Assembly (NCBI GenBank): GCA_902558585.1
Contig: CACEEO010000008.1
Coordinates: 1-42,117 of the forward strand
DNA from: an uncultured Pelagibacteraceae bacterium
Lineage (GTDB): Bacteria; Pseudomonadota; Alphaproteobacteria; Pelagibacterales; Pelagibacteraceae
Reading direction: 5' to 3'
DNA: 42,117 nt
Made by a program: the position numbers and the translations under genes. Shown piece after piece: positions 8,089 through 19,320 of this stretch. How positions within the stretch are numbered: the stretch's first letter is position 1; each line of letters begins with the position of its first letter. The notes beneath the pieces are model-generated. The model saw nothing but the letters and a program-made list of their open reading frames with translations, was not told the origin of the DNA and made no database searches.

Positions 8089-9193
8089 ATTAAATATAGT
8101 AACTAAAACCGAAAAATATCCAATAATTATTGGATCAAATTTAACCTCAAACATATCAAAAATTTTTAAATCAAATTCAATTTATTTTGATAAATGTTTG
8201 ATTGTTGTTGATAAAAATGTTCCAAAAAAATTTGTCTCAAATATTAAAAGGTCTTTTAAAAATAAAAGTATTTTTTTGTTATTTTTTAATGCTAGTGAAA
8301 AAAATAAAAATATTAATAGCGTTAATAAAATTCTAGAAGTTTTATTAAATAAAAACTTTTCAAGAAATGATGTTTTAATTTCTTTAGGAGGAGGAATTAC
8401 AGGCGATGTAAGTGGTTTTGCAGCTAGTCTTTTCAAAAGGGGCCTTAAGTTTGCAAATATTCCAACAACTCTTTTAGCTCAAGTTGATTCATCAATAGGG
8501 GGCAAAACTGGAGTTAATTCTAAATATGGTAAAAATTTAATAGGAAGCTTTTATCAACCATCACTGGTTCTCTCAGATATTCAAATTCTTAAATCTTTAT
8601 CAAAAAGAGAAATAATTTGTGGATATGGAGAAATATTGAAGCATTCATTAATTGATAATAAAAAATTTTTTAGTTTCTTAAATAAAAATCTTGAAAAGAT
8701 TTTAAGTCTTTCTTCTCCATTTATTGAAAAAGCAATTTATGAAAGTTGTAAAATTAAAAAAAAAGTAGTTGAAAAAGATGAAAAAGAAATAGCATTAAGA
8801 AAAGTATTAAATTTTGGCCATACATTTGCCCATGCTTATGAGGCAGGCTTAGGGTACAGCCATAAATTAAATCATGGTGAAGCCGTGATACTTGGAATGA
8901 AAACGGCACTTAGTTTTAGTTTTAAGGAAAACATGCTTAGTAAAAGTGAATATAATTTAATTATAAATCATATTGATAATTCTGGTCTACCTTCTTCTAT
9001 AAAAAAATATTTTTCTATCAGAGACTTAAATAAGATTTTATCTTTTATGATCAAAGATAAAAAAAATAATTCTGAAAAAATTAACTTAGTTTTGTTAAAA
9101 AAAATTGGCAAGCCAATTTTCAACAAAGAATACTCCAAAAAAAAGTTAAATTTATTTCTGAAAAAATTTTTAACTAATTATAATTTGGATTGA
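8075..9193 (+). CDS. aroB: 3-Dehydroquinate synthase AroB
   Basis: AroB converts DAHP to 3-dehydroquinate, step two of the shikimate pathway, using NAD and a divalent metal. It is 372 residues from the ATG at 8075; a TTG at 8063 would add four residues, but the ATG gives MKQTRLNIVTK. Motifs are ISLGGGITGDVSGFAA (NAD binding, about residue 100), PTTLLAQVDSSIGGKTGVN and the metal-binding GHTFAHAYE..LNHGEAVILGM. The start overlaps the end of aroK by 14 bp, so the two aromatic genes are translationally linked. The 3' end overlaps bolA on the other strand by 24 bp. Confidence 0.95.
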   Translation: MKQTRLNIVTKTEKYPIIIGSNLTSNISKIFKSNSIYFDKCLIVVDKNVPKKFVSNIKRSFKNKSIFLLFFNASEKNKNINSVNKILEVLLNKNFSRNDVLISLGGGITGDVSGFAASLFKRGLKFANIPTTLLAQVDSSIGGKTGVNSKYGKNLIGSFYQPSLVLSDIQILKSLSKREIICGYGEILKHSLIDNKKFFSFLNKNLEKILSLSSPFIEKAIYESCKIKKKVVEKDEKEIALRKVLNFGHTFAHAYEAGLGYSHKLNHGEAVILGMKTALSFSFKENMLSKSEYNLIINHIDNSGLPSSIKKYFSIRDLNKILSFMIKDKKNNSEKINLVLLKKIGKPIFNKEYSKKKLNLFLKKFLTNYNLD

Positions 9194-9430
9194 GTGAATA
9201 AATTCTTTTAATTCTTGATCTAAAATTTTGTAAATTTTTTTATTACTTTCAATTTTATTCATTTTTTTTAGTTCTTGAGAAACGATAATTAATTTTAAAT
9301 GATATTTTCCTTCTTGATTTCCTTTATGATTTTTATGAAGAAAAGATCTATCTTCAATATTTATACTTTCAATATTTATTTGATTTAATAATTTAGTTTT
9401 TACAATTGTAATTAACTCATTTATATCCAT
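9170..9430 (-). CDS. BolA/IbaG family protein
   Basis: This is a small 86-residue BolA-like protein. Family members partner monothiol glutaredoxins and help in Fe-S cluster handling or stress responses. The pattern IEDRSFLHKNHKGNQEGKYHLKL, then IVSQEL, IYKILDQEL and IHSIQI matches the BolA beta-alpha fold. The His of the H-K-N-H region and the IHSIQI (usually IHAL) end are visible, but the usual Phe after His is changed (YHLKLI for HFxxxI). Its start codon is only 17 bp from that of the divergent J-domain gene. A BolA / J-domain / CobS / CobT neighbourhood is common in alphaproteobacteria. Confidence 0.88.
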   Translation of the reverse strand: MDINELITIVKTKLLNQINIESINIEDRSFLHKNHKGNQEGKYHLKLIIVSQELKKMNKIESNKKIYKILDQELKEFIHSIQIIIS

Positions 9431-9447
9431 ATATGTTATTATATATC

Positions 9448-9981
9448 ATGAAAAATATTTGTGACTGGAATAATTGTAATGAAATAGGTGAATATAAGGC
9501 ACCAGTTGAAAAAGATAATAGCAGAAAATTTAGAATGCTTTGCCTTGAGCATGTAAAAGAATTTAATAAAAATTGGAATTATTTTTCAGGAATGAATGAT
9601 CACCAAGTAATGGATTTTTTAAAATCTGACATGACTTGGCACAAACCCACGCAAAGCTTTAGCTCTTCAGATAATTTTTTCAAAGTGTTATGGAATACAA
9701 CTTTGAGAGATGAGTTAGATAAAGAAAAAATAAATGGAGATTATAATCATATGCGTCAATTTAAATTCGATCATAAAGATATAAAAGCTTTTGGAATATT
9801 GGGGGTTTCTGTGGGTTTAAACTGGAAGAAAATACAAGATAAATTCAAATTACTTGTGAAAAAATTTCACCCTGATATGAATTCTGGAAATAAAAAATAC
9901 GAAGAAAAACTTAAACTTATAACATTGGCTTACACTCAATTAAAAAATACCTATAGAGAAAAAATTGACACCAAATCTTAA
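9448..9981 (+). CDS. C-terminal J-domain protein with an N-terminal Cys/His motif
   Basis: The product is 177 residues from the ATG at 9448; an in-frame start at 9433 would add five. Residues about 113-168 form a J domain with the Hsp70-stimulating HPD at 141-143, so it should act with DnaK. The N-terminus has Cys5, Cys10, Cys32 and His35 ([21 protein letters not shown]), a spacing that could hold one metal ion, followed by the NWNYFSGM segment seen in alphaproteobacterial relatives. There is no G/F region or DnaJ zinc domain, so this is not DnaJ itself. Its end overlaps the start of cobS by 17 bp. It is probably a co-chaperone for the CobS/CobT machine or another client, which is inference from position. 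Confidence 0.87.
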   Translation: MKNICDWNNCNEIGEYKAPVEKDNSRKFRMLCLEHVKEFNKNWNYFSGMNDHQVMDFLKSDMTWHKPTQSFSSSDNFFKVLWNTTLRDELDKEKINGDYNHMRQFKFDHKDIKAFGILGVSVGLNWKKIQDKFKLLVKKFHPDMNSGNKKYEEKLKLITLAYTQLKNTYREKIDTKS

Positions 9982-10939
9982 CACAGAACCAGATATTAAA
10001 GTTTCATTAAAACAGACTTTTGGAATTGATTCAGAAATGGAAGTAGACGCATTTTCAAAAAAGAATGAATATGTTCCTGAAATTGATAAAAACTACAAGT
10101 TCGATAGAGATACTACTTTAGCCATTATTTCAGGATTTGCTTATAATAAGAGAGTTTTAGTTCAAGGATATCATGGCACTGGTAAATCTACTCACATTGA
10201 GCAAATTGCTGCAAGATTAAATTGGCCTTGCATCCGTGTAAATTTAGATAGTCATGTAAGTAGAATTGATTTGATTGGAAAAGATGCGATTGTTCTTAAA
10301 GATGGTAAACAAGTAACTCAATTTAACGAGGGAATTTTACCATGGTCTATACAAAATCCAGTTGCACTTGTTTTTGATGAATATGATGCTGGTAGACCTG
10401 ATGTAATGTTTGTAATTCAAAGAGTTTTAGAAGCTGAGGGAAATTTTACATTACTAGATAAAAACAAAGTAATTAAACAAAATAAATTTTTTAGATTATT
10501 TGCTACTTCAAATACTGTTGGACTTGGTGATACGACAGGTCTTTATCATGGTACTCAGCAAATTAACCAAGGTCAGATGGATAGATGGAATATTGTTACA
10601 ACTTTAAACTATCTTAGCCTAGATAGAGAAATGGACATTGTTTTGTCTAAAAATAAAAACTTAAATAACGCAAAAGGAAAAGAGAAAGTTGCTAATATGA
10701 TAAAAGTAGCATCTTTAACGCGTAAAGGATTTATTGCAGGAGATATTTCAACAGTGATGAGCCCAAGAACGGTGTTACATTGGGCAGAAAACGCAGAGAT
10801 ATTTAAAGACACTGGTTACGCTTTTAGAGTAACTTTTCTTAATAAATGTGATGATATTGAAAAAAATACTATCGCAGAATATTATCAAAGGTGTTTTGGT
10901 GAAGAGTTGCCAGAATCTTTGATTAATATTCAAATCTAA
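9965..10939 (+). CDS. cobS: CobS-type AAA+ ATPase (cobaltochelatase subunit family)
   Basis: CobS and CobT form the ATPase chaperone part of aerobic cobaltochelatase, which with CobN inserts cobalt into hydrogenobyrinic acid diamide. The protein is 324 residues. Walker A is GYHGTGKST (68-76) and Walker B is VALVFDEYD (133-141), followed by a sensor-like LFATSNTVG. The start is a TTG at 9965 inside the J-domain gene, with purine-rich AGAGAAAA just upstream; no ATG lies near the family N-terminus. The stop overlaps the cobT ATG by one base. No cobN or other corrin gene is in this window, so the true client may differ. Confidence 0.9.
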   Translation: MTPNLNTEPDIKVSLKQTFGIDSEMEVDAFSKKNEYVPEIDKNYKFDRDTTLAIISGFAYNKRVLVQGYHGTGKSTHIEQIAARLNWPCIRVNLDSHVSRIDLIGKDAIVLKDGKQVTQFNEGILPWSIQNPVALVFDEYDAGRPDVMFVIQRVLEAEGNFTLLDKNKVIKQNKFFRLFATSNTVGLGDTTGLYHGTQQINQGQMDRWNIVTTLNYLSLDREMDIVLSKNKNLNNAKGKEKVANMIKVASLTRKGFIAGDISTVMSPRTVLHWAENAEIFKDTGYAFRVTFLNKCDDIEKNTIAEYYQRCFGEELPESLINIQI

Positions 10940-12738
10940 TGAGCACTAAAGAAAATAATTTAAAAGAAAAATTCAAAATTGCTTTATCTTCTACTGCAAA
11001 AGTAATTGCTGATGATTTTGATGTAAAAAAAACAAATTCTGAAGAAAAAAAAATAAAAGAATTTAATTTTCTAGAGATTGATAATTTAACTAGTCCAGCT
11101 GATTTTATAAGATTGCGAGCAGAAACAGATTCCTCTGCTTTGAAAAAAAAATTTTGTAATGAAACTATTTACAAAAAAAACCTTCCTTCAAATACTTCTT
11201 CTAGATCTCTTTATAATATCGCTGAAAAAATACGTTATGAGACTCTGGGAGGAAGAATGTTAAAAGGAATTGAGAAAAATTTTCAAGAAAATTATAATCA
11301 AATAATAAATCATAAAAGAAAAGATCAATTAAAAACTAAAGAGGATGTATCTGTTTCAGAGGCATTTGAGCTATATATGCTTAAAAATTTCCATAAAATT
11401 AAGCTAAACCCTCTAACAACAAAAATGCTTAGTTTTTGGGAAAAAGACTTTGAGGATGCTATAGAAAAACATAAAGAATTTTTACTTAAAAATCTTGAAG
11501 ATCAAAATATTTATAGTTCAAAGTTTACAGAAATATTGGAAGAAATGGATATTTTTCAAAGTGAAGATGAGGACGAAAGAAAAGAAGAAAATCAAGATCA
11601 AGGACAAGATAATCCATCAAATGAAGACGAAAATAACGACAAAGAAGATAATAAAGATGAAAAAGATGAAAATGTATCTGAAGCTTCATTAGATGCTGAT
11701 TATAGTGTTGATGAATTTAACTTTGACGAACAGTTATCAGACACGGAGTCGGATGAACAAAGCTCAGAGCAAGTAGCTCAAAAAAAAATAGATAATATCA
11801 ATTTAGATTATAAAATATTTACTACTCAATTTGATGAAGTTTTAAAAGCTGAAAATCTAGAAAATGCAGATGAGGTAATAAAACTAAGAAAAAATTTGGA
11901 TCAACAATTAATTGGATTTCAAGATATTATAACGAAACTTGCAAATAAACTTCAAAGACAACTACTTGCAAAACAAAATAGGGCATGGGAATTTGATTTA
12001 GAGGAAGGATTATTAGACAGTTCAAAACTTCCAAGAATTATAATGGACCCTTATAATTCTTTATCTTTTAAAAAAGAAAAAGATTTAGATTTTAAAGATA
12101 CTGTAGTGACTCTACTCATTGATAATTCTGGATCCATGAGAGGAAGACCAATCACCATTGCAGCTATTTGTGCAGATATCTTATCTAGAACGTTAGAAAG
12201 GTGCTCTGTTAAAGTTGAAATTTTAGGTTTCACAACTAAAAATTGGAAGGGTGGACAGAGTAGAGAATTATGGACCAAAAATTCTAAACCTAAAACACCA
12301 GGAAGATTGAACGACCTAAGACATATAATTTATAAAGGAGCAGATACTCATTGGAGACAGGCAAAAAATAATTTAGGACTAATGCTTAAAGAAGGATTGC
12401 TCAAAGAGAACATTGATGGGGAAGCTATATCGTGGGCCTATAATAGAATTAAAAAGAGAAAAGAAGAAAGAAAAATATTAATGGTTATTTCCGATGGAGC
12501 CCCTGTAGATGACTCAACTCTTTCTGTAAATTCAGGTGACTTTTTAGAAAAACATTTAAAAAAGATTGTGAAGTTTATTGAAAATAAATCAGATATTGAA
12601 GTTTTGGCTATAGGAATTGGTCATGATGTTTCAAGATATTATAATAGAGCTATCAAAATTACCGACGTAAATGAATTAGGAGATGTTATGATATCTCAAT
12701 TAAGCTCATTATTTCAAACAAAGAACAAATACCACTAA
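10939..12738 (+). CDS. cobT: CobT-type VWA-domain protein (cobaltochelatase subunit family)
   Basis: This is the partner of CobS, 599 residues. It has a helical N-terminal part (1 to about 200), then a strongly acidic low-complexity linker of about 70 residues (roughly 206-275, mostly Asp/Glu/Asn/Ser), then a second helical part and a C-terminal von Willebrand A domain. The VWA metal site starts with DNSGSM at residues 395-400, followed by a conserved Thr region and [12 protein letters not shown]. This matches the known architecture of CobT. The ATG overlaps the cobS stop (TAATG), so the pair should be made in a fixed ratio. The stop overlaps the convergent regB-like stop by 4 bp. Confidence 0.9.
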   Translation: MSTKENNLKEKFKIALSSTAKVIADDFDVKKTNSEEKKIKEFNFLEIDNLTSPADFIRLRAETDSSALKKKFCNETIYKKNLPSNTSSRSLYNIAEKIRYETLGGRMLKGIEKNFQENYNQIINHKRKDQLKTKEDVSVSEAFELYMLKNFHKIKLNPLTTKMLSFWEKDFEDAIEKHKEFLLKNLEDQNIYSSKFTEILEEMDIFQSEDEDERKEENQDQGQDNPSNEDENNDKEDNKDEKDENVSEASLDADYSVDEFNFDEQLSDTESDEQSSEQVAQKKIDNINLDYKIFTTQFDEVLKAENLENADEVIKLRKNLDQQLIGFQDIITKLANKLQRQLLAKQNRAWEFDLEEGLLDSSKLPRIIMDPYNSLSFKKEKDLDFKDTVVTLLIDNSGSMRGRPITIAAICADILSRTLERCSVKVEILGFTTKNWKGGQSRELWTKNSKPKTPGRLNDLRHIIYKGADTHWRQAKNNLGLMLKEGLLKENIDGEAISWAYNRIKKRKEERKILMVISDGAPVDDSTLSVNSGDFLEKHLKKIVKFIENKSDIEVLAIGIGHDVSRYYNRAIKITDVNELGDVMISQLSSLFQTKNKYH

Positions 12739-14015
12739 ATATTAAATAATTCCTTATTCTTCCATCTAATAACAACTTCAGCACCATTACGCGTTTTTGA
12801 ATTTCTACAATTAACAGATGCAAAATTTTTTTCTAATAAAGTTTTTCCAATAAACAAGCCTAGACCCAAACCCTCTTTAGATTTGTCTTTAGAATAATTT
12901 GATTTCAAATATGGCTCACCAATTTTTGAGATTATATCTCTGGGATAACCAGCACCATCATCCTCAACTGTTATTTCAGTTATTTCACTATCACTTTTCA
13001 AATTAATAAAAATTGTATTTTTGGCAAATTTATTCGCGTTTCCAATAAAATTTCTTAACCCATAAACCAATTCTATAGATTTACTTATCTTTTTTGGGTT
13101 TGAGTCCTGGTCAAAATTGAAGACAAATTCCTTTTTACTTATTTCCTTAAATGAAGAAATAATTTCATGCAAATAATCTCGAATATTAATATCTTTATCA
13201 ATAAATTCATCTTCTTCTACAGGATTTAACGTTAATCGCTTTAAAATTTCATTACATCGCTCGACTTGACTATTCAATAACTCTATATCTTTTTCTAAAT
13301 CTTTTTGTCCCTTAAATTGTTTCATTAAATCATGCGCAATTATGGTTATCGTGGAAAGTGGCGTACCTAAAGAATGTGCCGCTGCAGCAGCTTGACCACC
13401 TAAAGATAATAGTTCATGTTCTTTAGCCATTACTTCTTCCATTTTTCCTAATGCTTCTTTTCTTAATCTAGATTGTGAGCCAAATGTCATTGCAAAATAA
13501 TTTAAAAAGACCAAGGCAACAATTAAAGATGTTGGTATAGAGTAGTAAAAATAATGATTGTTATGAAAATCACTGTTTAAATTAATTGGCAAATCTTGAT
13601 AATTAAAAGTTAAAAATACAATTATAAATATTGTTAAGATTACTAACAAAGTATTAGTTCTTAAGCTCAAATTTGATGAAGAAAAAACACTTGGTATTAA
13701 TATAAAAATTACAAATGGATTAGTTATTCCTCCTGATAAATAAAGAAGGACACCTAATTGCAAAATATCTATGAGTAGGAAGATAAAAGCAGATCTATCT
13801 GATAATTGTGTTTTTTTATAAATAAAAATTAAATATAAATTACTTAATATTCCTAAAAATATAACTAAATTTGATGTAATAAAATCAAAACTAGGATTTA
13901 GAAATAAATATACAAAATTTACTGCAATTAATTGTCCAATAATTCCGATCCATCTAAGAGTTATATATGTTGATTTTTTAAAAGAATGATATTTTGAAGT
14001 TTCAAAGAACTTCAT
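12735..14015 (-). CDS. regB: RegB/PrrB/ActS-type redox sensor histidine kinase
   Basis: This is a membrane histidine kinase of 426 residues. About five to six hydrophobic segments lie between residues 20 and 178. The quinone-site heptapeptide of RegB is present as GGITNPF (95-101). The H-box is [15 protein letters not shown] with phospho-His214. The redox-box cysteine sits at Cys254 (ERCNEIL), exactly 40 residues later, the same spacing as His225/Cys265 of Rhodobacter RegB. The N-box [19 protein letters not shown] and GLGLGLF boxes complete the ATPase domain. The residue after the phospho-His is Ser where Glu is usual. The gene starts 2 bp after the gyrB stop. The cognate regulator RegA is not in the window. 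Confidence 0.9.
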   Translation of the reverse strand: MKFFETSKYHSFKKSTYITLRWIGIIGQLIAVNFVYLFLNPSFDFITSNLVIFLGILSNLYLIFIYKKTQLSDRSAFIFLLIDILQLGVLLYLSGGITNPFVIFILIPSVFSSSNLSLRTNTLLVILTIFIIVFLTFNYQDLPINLNSDFHNNHYFYYSIPTSLIVALVFLNYFAMTFGSQSRLRKEALGKMEEVMAKEHELLSLGGQAAAAAHSLGTPLSTITIIAHDLMKQFKGQKDLEKDIELLNSQVERCNEILKRLTLNPVEEDEFIDKDINIRDYLHEIISSFKEISKKEFVFNFDQDSNPKKISKSIELVYGLRNFIGNANKFAKNTIFINLKSDSEITEITVEDDGAGYPRDIISKIGEPYLKSNYSKDKSKEGLGLGLFIGKTLLEKNFASVNCRNSKTRNGAEVVIRWKNKELFNI

Positions 14016-14017
14016 TT

Positions 14018-16084
<2,067 letters not shown>

Positions 16085-16104
16085 TTAAATTTTGGAAAAA
16101 GAAA

Positions 16105-16113
16105 ATTATAGCA
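16105..16113 (-). promoter_or_regulatory. Extended -10 promoter element for gyrB
   Basis: On the minus strand the bases read TGCTATAAT, a perfect extended -10, 24 bp before the gyrB start codon. No good -35 hexamer is seen at 16-18 bp upstream (only TAAGCA), which fits a promoter that relies on the TGn extension. The predicted leader is short and has no clear Shine-Dalgarno sequence. Confidence 0.5.
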
Positions 16114-16143
16114 TTTTTTATAAAAATTGCTTATTTATCTTAA

Positions 16144-16175
16144 CAAAAAAACTGTAATATGCCTAAATTACAGTT
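16144..16175 (-). terminator. Rho-independent terminator of tRNA-Ser
   Basis: On the minus strand AACTGTAAT and ATTACAGTT form a 9-bp stem with an 8-nt loop (arms at 16167-16175 and 16150-16158), followed at once by a T tract (the A run at 16145-16150 on the plus strand). It lies 20 bp beyond the tRNA 3' end and before the gyrB promoter. Confidence 0.75.
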
Positions 16176-16195
16176 GAAAAATAAAGCTTATTTAA

Positions 16196-16285
16196 TGGCG
16201 GAGAGAATGGGATTCGAACCCATGAAAGGATTTCTCCTTTACACGCTTTCCAAGCGTGCGCCTTCAGCCACTCGGCCACCTCTCC
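16196..16285 (-). tRNA. tRNA-Ser (anticodon GGA)
   Basis: This 90-nt tRNA is read on the minus strand. The acceptor stem GGAGAGG pairs with UCUCUCC (last pair G-U), the discriminator is G, and the CCA is encoded. The anticodon loop is CUUGGAAAG with anticodon GGA. A long variable arm (AAAGGAGAAAUCCUUU region) marks a class II tRNA, as expected for serine. The T arm has GGGUUCGAAUCCC. A terminator follows. Confidence 0.97.
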
Positions 16286-16329
16286 ATTATTAATTTATAA
16301 TTAAATATATTATAATTAAACAATAACAG

Positions 16330-17475
16330 ATGAACTTTAAAGAATTTAACACGAGTCTTAAATATAAAAAATACAAAAGATCAAAAATTATTATTAGATT
16401 TATAGAATATAAGTTAAAAAATTTATTAATTGATTTTCTTATAAACTTTAATGTAATTAGATTTAATTCAAAAAAAATAATAGATATTGGTTCTTTCAAG
16501 GATAATAGTTATATTAATTTTTTTTTATACTCGTTAAAAGATGATTATACACTTGCATATAAAAATGATGAAAATGCAAAAAAGTTATTTAAGAGAATTG
16601 GTTTATTAAATTTTTTCAAAAATACTATTTCTAATACCTTTGTAAAAGAAAAAGTAAATATTAAAATAAATATGGGGCCAATATTAGATAACACTGATAG
16701 TATAAACATGGATACTAATTATTTTAAATATTTTTATGATGAAACTTATAAAAACTTAAATAATAAATTAATTATGCCATATTATATGTATCCAAGAATT
16801 TATAATTCTTTATATAAAAATATAAACATAATCAAAAAACCAAATTTTAATTTAAGAGTTTTTTTTTCTGGATCTGTTGTTAGTGAAGGTTATGGAAATT
16901 TTAAATGGAAAAAAGAACCAGAAAAATTTTTAAATAGAATAAATATTATTAATAAATTATTAAAAGAATTTAAAAATGAAATTTATCTCATTAATTCTAA
17001 AACAGATATGAAAACAAATAAATTTTTAAATAAAAAGATAGTTTTTTGCTTACACAATAAAATGATTAAAAAAACTTCTTACATTCTAAATTTTAAAGAA
17101 AATTTAAATCTTTTAAGTAATTCATGTTTTAATTTAAATTGTCCAGGAGTTGTAATGCCTCTTTGTCATCATTTAATCGAGGGTATGAAAGTAGGATCGA
17201 TACCAATCACTAACTGTGAAAGATTGCTATACCCTAATCTATCAAATAAAAATTCTTTACAATATTCTAATATAAATGAACTTATTGTTAAAATAAACGA
17301 AGCTTTAAATATTCCTAATGATCAAATTTTAGATATGAGATCAGAGGTGTTTAAATATTATAATTCTTATCTATCTCCTGCTAAATTTAAATCAAATTTT
17401 CAAAAAGCTTTAAACAATAAAGAAAAAAACATTATTTGTTGTGATGACCACAGAAGTGTTGAAAACTTTAATTAA
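16330..17475 (+). CDS. Glycosyltransferase-like protein (exostosin/GT-B type)
   Basis: The product is 381 residues with no signal peptide or clear membrane segment, and is extremely rich in Asn, Lys, Ile and Phe. The recognisable part is near the C-terminus: YILNFKENLNLLSNSCFNL followed by a Pro/Gly turn, HHLIEGMKVGSIPITN and a LLYPNL segment. This resembles the donor-binding half of exostosin-like and group 1 GT-B glycosyltransferases (the E-x-x-x-G-x-I-P pattern). The N-terminal half is not recognisable to me. It stands alone on the plus strand, 44 bp from the 5' side of tRNA-Ser and convergent with lepA, 27 bp apart. A role in surface glycan is inference. Acceptor and sugar are unknown. 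Confidence 0.65.
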   Translation: MNFKEFNTSLKYKKYKRSKIIIRFIEYKLKNLLIDFLINFNVIRFNSKKIIDIGSFKDNSYINFFLYSLKDDYTLAYKNDENAKKLFKRIGLLNFFKNTISNTFVKEKVNIKINMGPILDNTDSINMDTNYFKYFYDETYKNLNNKLIMPYYMYPRIYNSLYKNINIIKKPNFNLRVFFSGSVVSEGYGNFKWKKEPEKFLNRINIINKLLKEFKNEIYLINSKTDMKTNKFLNKKIVFCLHNKMIKKTSYILNFKENLNLLSNSCFNLNCPGVVMPLCHHLIEGMKVGSIPITNCERLLYPNLSNKNSLQYSNINELIVKINEALNIPNDQILDMRSEVFKYYNSYLSPAKFKSNFQKALNNKEKNIICCDDHRSVENFN

Positions 17476-17502
17476 CACTTAAAAATTAATATTTAAAATA
17501 AT

Positions 17503-19311
17503 TTATTTTTCTTTGCTAATTTTAAGTACGCCTATGAATGCTTCTTGAGGTATTTCTACTCTGCCGAATTGTTTTGATCTAGCTTTACCTTTTTTCTGCT
17601 TTTCTAAAAGTTTTCTTTTACGATCAGTTGCTCCTCCACCATGAATTTTTGTTAAAACATCTTTTTTAAACCCTTTAATTGTCTCTCTTGCAATAATTTT
17701 ACCACCAATTGCTGCTTGGACTGGAATCATAAAATTATGACGAGGTATTAGGTCTTTTAATTTTTCACATACTTCTCTTCCTGTTTTTTGAGCAAAATCC
17801 TTATGAATCATCATTGCTAATGCATCAACAGGTTCACCATTTACTAAAATTCCAAGCTTAACCAAATCTCCTTCTCTGTGTTCAATAATTTCATAATCAA
17901 AACTAGCATACCCACTGGTCATTGATTTAAGTCTATCATTAAAATCAAAAACTACTTCATTCAAAGGTAGTTCATAATTTACCACGGCTCGATTTCCTGA
18001 ATAACTTAGATTAGTTTGAATTCCTCTTTTATCCTGACACATTTTGATTATAGAGCCTAGATATTGATCAGGAGTAATTATTGTTGCTTTTATCCATGGC
18101 TCTTCGATATATTTTATTAAAGTTGGATCAGGTAAACTTGATGGGTTTTGAAGATCAATTATGTTTCCGTTATTCAGATAAACCTTGTAAACAACACCAG
18201 GTGTGGTTGTTAATAAATTAACATCAAATTCTCTTTCAAGCCTCTCGGTTACAATTTCCAAGTGAAGTAAACCTAAAAATCCACATCTAAAACCTAATCC
18301 TAAAGCCGATGACGACTCAGGCTCAAACGAAAAACTAGCATCATTTAGTTGTAACTTTGCTAAACCATCTTTAAGTTTTTGAAACTCAGAACTGTCTACT
18401 GGAAATAGCCCACAGAATACCACTGGTTTACTTGGTTTAAATCCCGGCAAAGCTTCTTTTAATGGTTTTAAAGCATCACAAATTGTATCTCCAACTTTTG
18501 TTTCAGATAAAACTTTAATTCCAGTTGTAATAAATCCAATTTCACCTGTTTTTAATTCATTTATGTCTACTGGTTTTGGAGTAAAAACCCCAACTTTTTC
18601 AACAATATATTCTTGATTGGTTGACATCATTTTTATTTTCATATGTTTTGAAAGTTTACCATCAATCACTCTCACTAAAATTACTACACCTAAATAAGTA
18701 TCATACCAACTATCAACTAATAAACATTTTAAATCTGCTGAACTTTCTCCTTTTGGAGCTGGCAATGTTGTAATTATTTGCTCTAAAATATCTTCTATTC
18801 CTTCTCCAGTTTTGCCCGAACAAGGAATTGCATTTTCAGTATCAATCCCAATCACTTCCTCAATTTGTTTTTTTGTTCTATCTAAATCCGACGCAGGTAA
18901 GTCTACCTTGTTTAAAACTGGCACAATCTCATGATTGGTATCTAGAGCTTGATAAACATTTGCTAAAGTTTGAGCTTCTACTCCTTGTGTACTATCTACG
19001 ATTAAAATTGAACCTTCACATGCATATAAAGATCTACTTACCTCGTAACTAAAATCAACATGTCCAGGGGTATCAATAATATTTAAAATATAATTTTTTC
19101 CATTTTTAGCTTTGTAATTTAATTTGACTGTTTGAGCTTTAATTGTGATTCCTCTTTCACGTTCAATATCCATAGAGTCTAAAACTTGAGCTTTCATCTC
19201 TCGTTCAGTTAATCCACCACAGCTATGAATTATCCGATCAGCAATAGTGGATTTTCCATGATCAATATGTGCAATAATTGCAAAATTTCTTATATTATCA
19301 ATTGAACTCAT
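17503..19311 (-). CDS. lepA: Elongation factor 4 (LepA) GTPase
   Basis: LepA is a ribosome-associated translational GTPase. It has 602 residues, the normal length. The G1 motif is AHIDHGKST near residue 14, G3 is [12 protein letters not shown] (about 80) and G4 is NKVDLP (about 136). The LepA-specific C-terminal domain ends [18 protein letters not shown] and [17 protein letters not shown]. It is the last gene of the translation block, 9 bp after pheT. Confidence 0.97.
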   Translation of the reverse strand: MSSIDNIRNFAIIAHIDHGKSTIADRIIHSCGGLTEREMKAQVLDSMDIERERGITIKAQTVKLNYKAKNGKNYILNIIDTPGHVDFSYEVSRSLYACEGSILIVDSTQGVEAQTLANVYQALDTNHEIVPVLNKVDLPASDLDRTKKQIEEVIGIDTENAIPCSGKTGEGIEDILEQIITTLPAPKGESSADLKCLLVDSWYDTYLGVVILVRVIDGKLSKHMKIKMMSTNQEYIVEKVGVFTPKPVDINELKTGEIGFITTGIKVLSETKVGDTICDALKPLKEALPGFKPSKPVVFCGLFPVDSSEFQKLKDGLAKLQLNDASFSFEPESSSALGLGFRCGFLGLLHLEIVTERLEREFDVNLLTTTPGVVYKVYLNNGNIIDLQNPSSLPDPTLIKYIEEPWIKATIITPDQYLGSIIKMCQDKRGIQTNLSYSGNRAVVNYELPLNEVVFDFNDRLKSMTSGYASFDYEIIEHREGDLVKLGILVNGEPVDALAMMIHKDFAQKTGREVCEKLKDLIPRHNFMIPVQAAIGGKIIARETIKGFKKDVLTKIHGGGATDRKRKLLEKQKKGKARSKQFGRVEIPQEAFIGVLKISKEK

Positions 19312-19320
19312 TAATTAATT

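Noticed and set aside
16196..16285. tRNA-Ser as an integration site for the adjacent glycosyltransferase gene
   Set aside because: The gene is on the 5' side of the tRNA and no copy of the tRNA 3' end is visible beyond the gene.
16290..16499. Minus-strand frame of 69 residues over the start of the glycosyltransferase-like gene
   Set aside because: It is a hydrophobic shadow of AT-rich coding sequence on the other strand.
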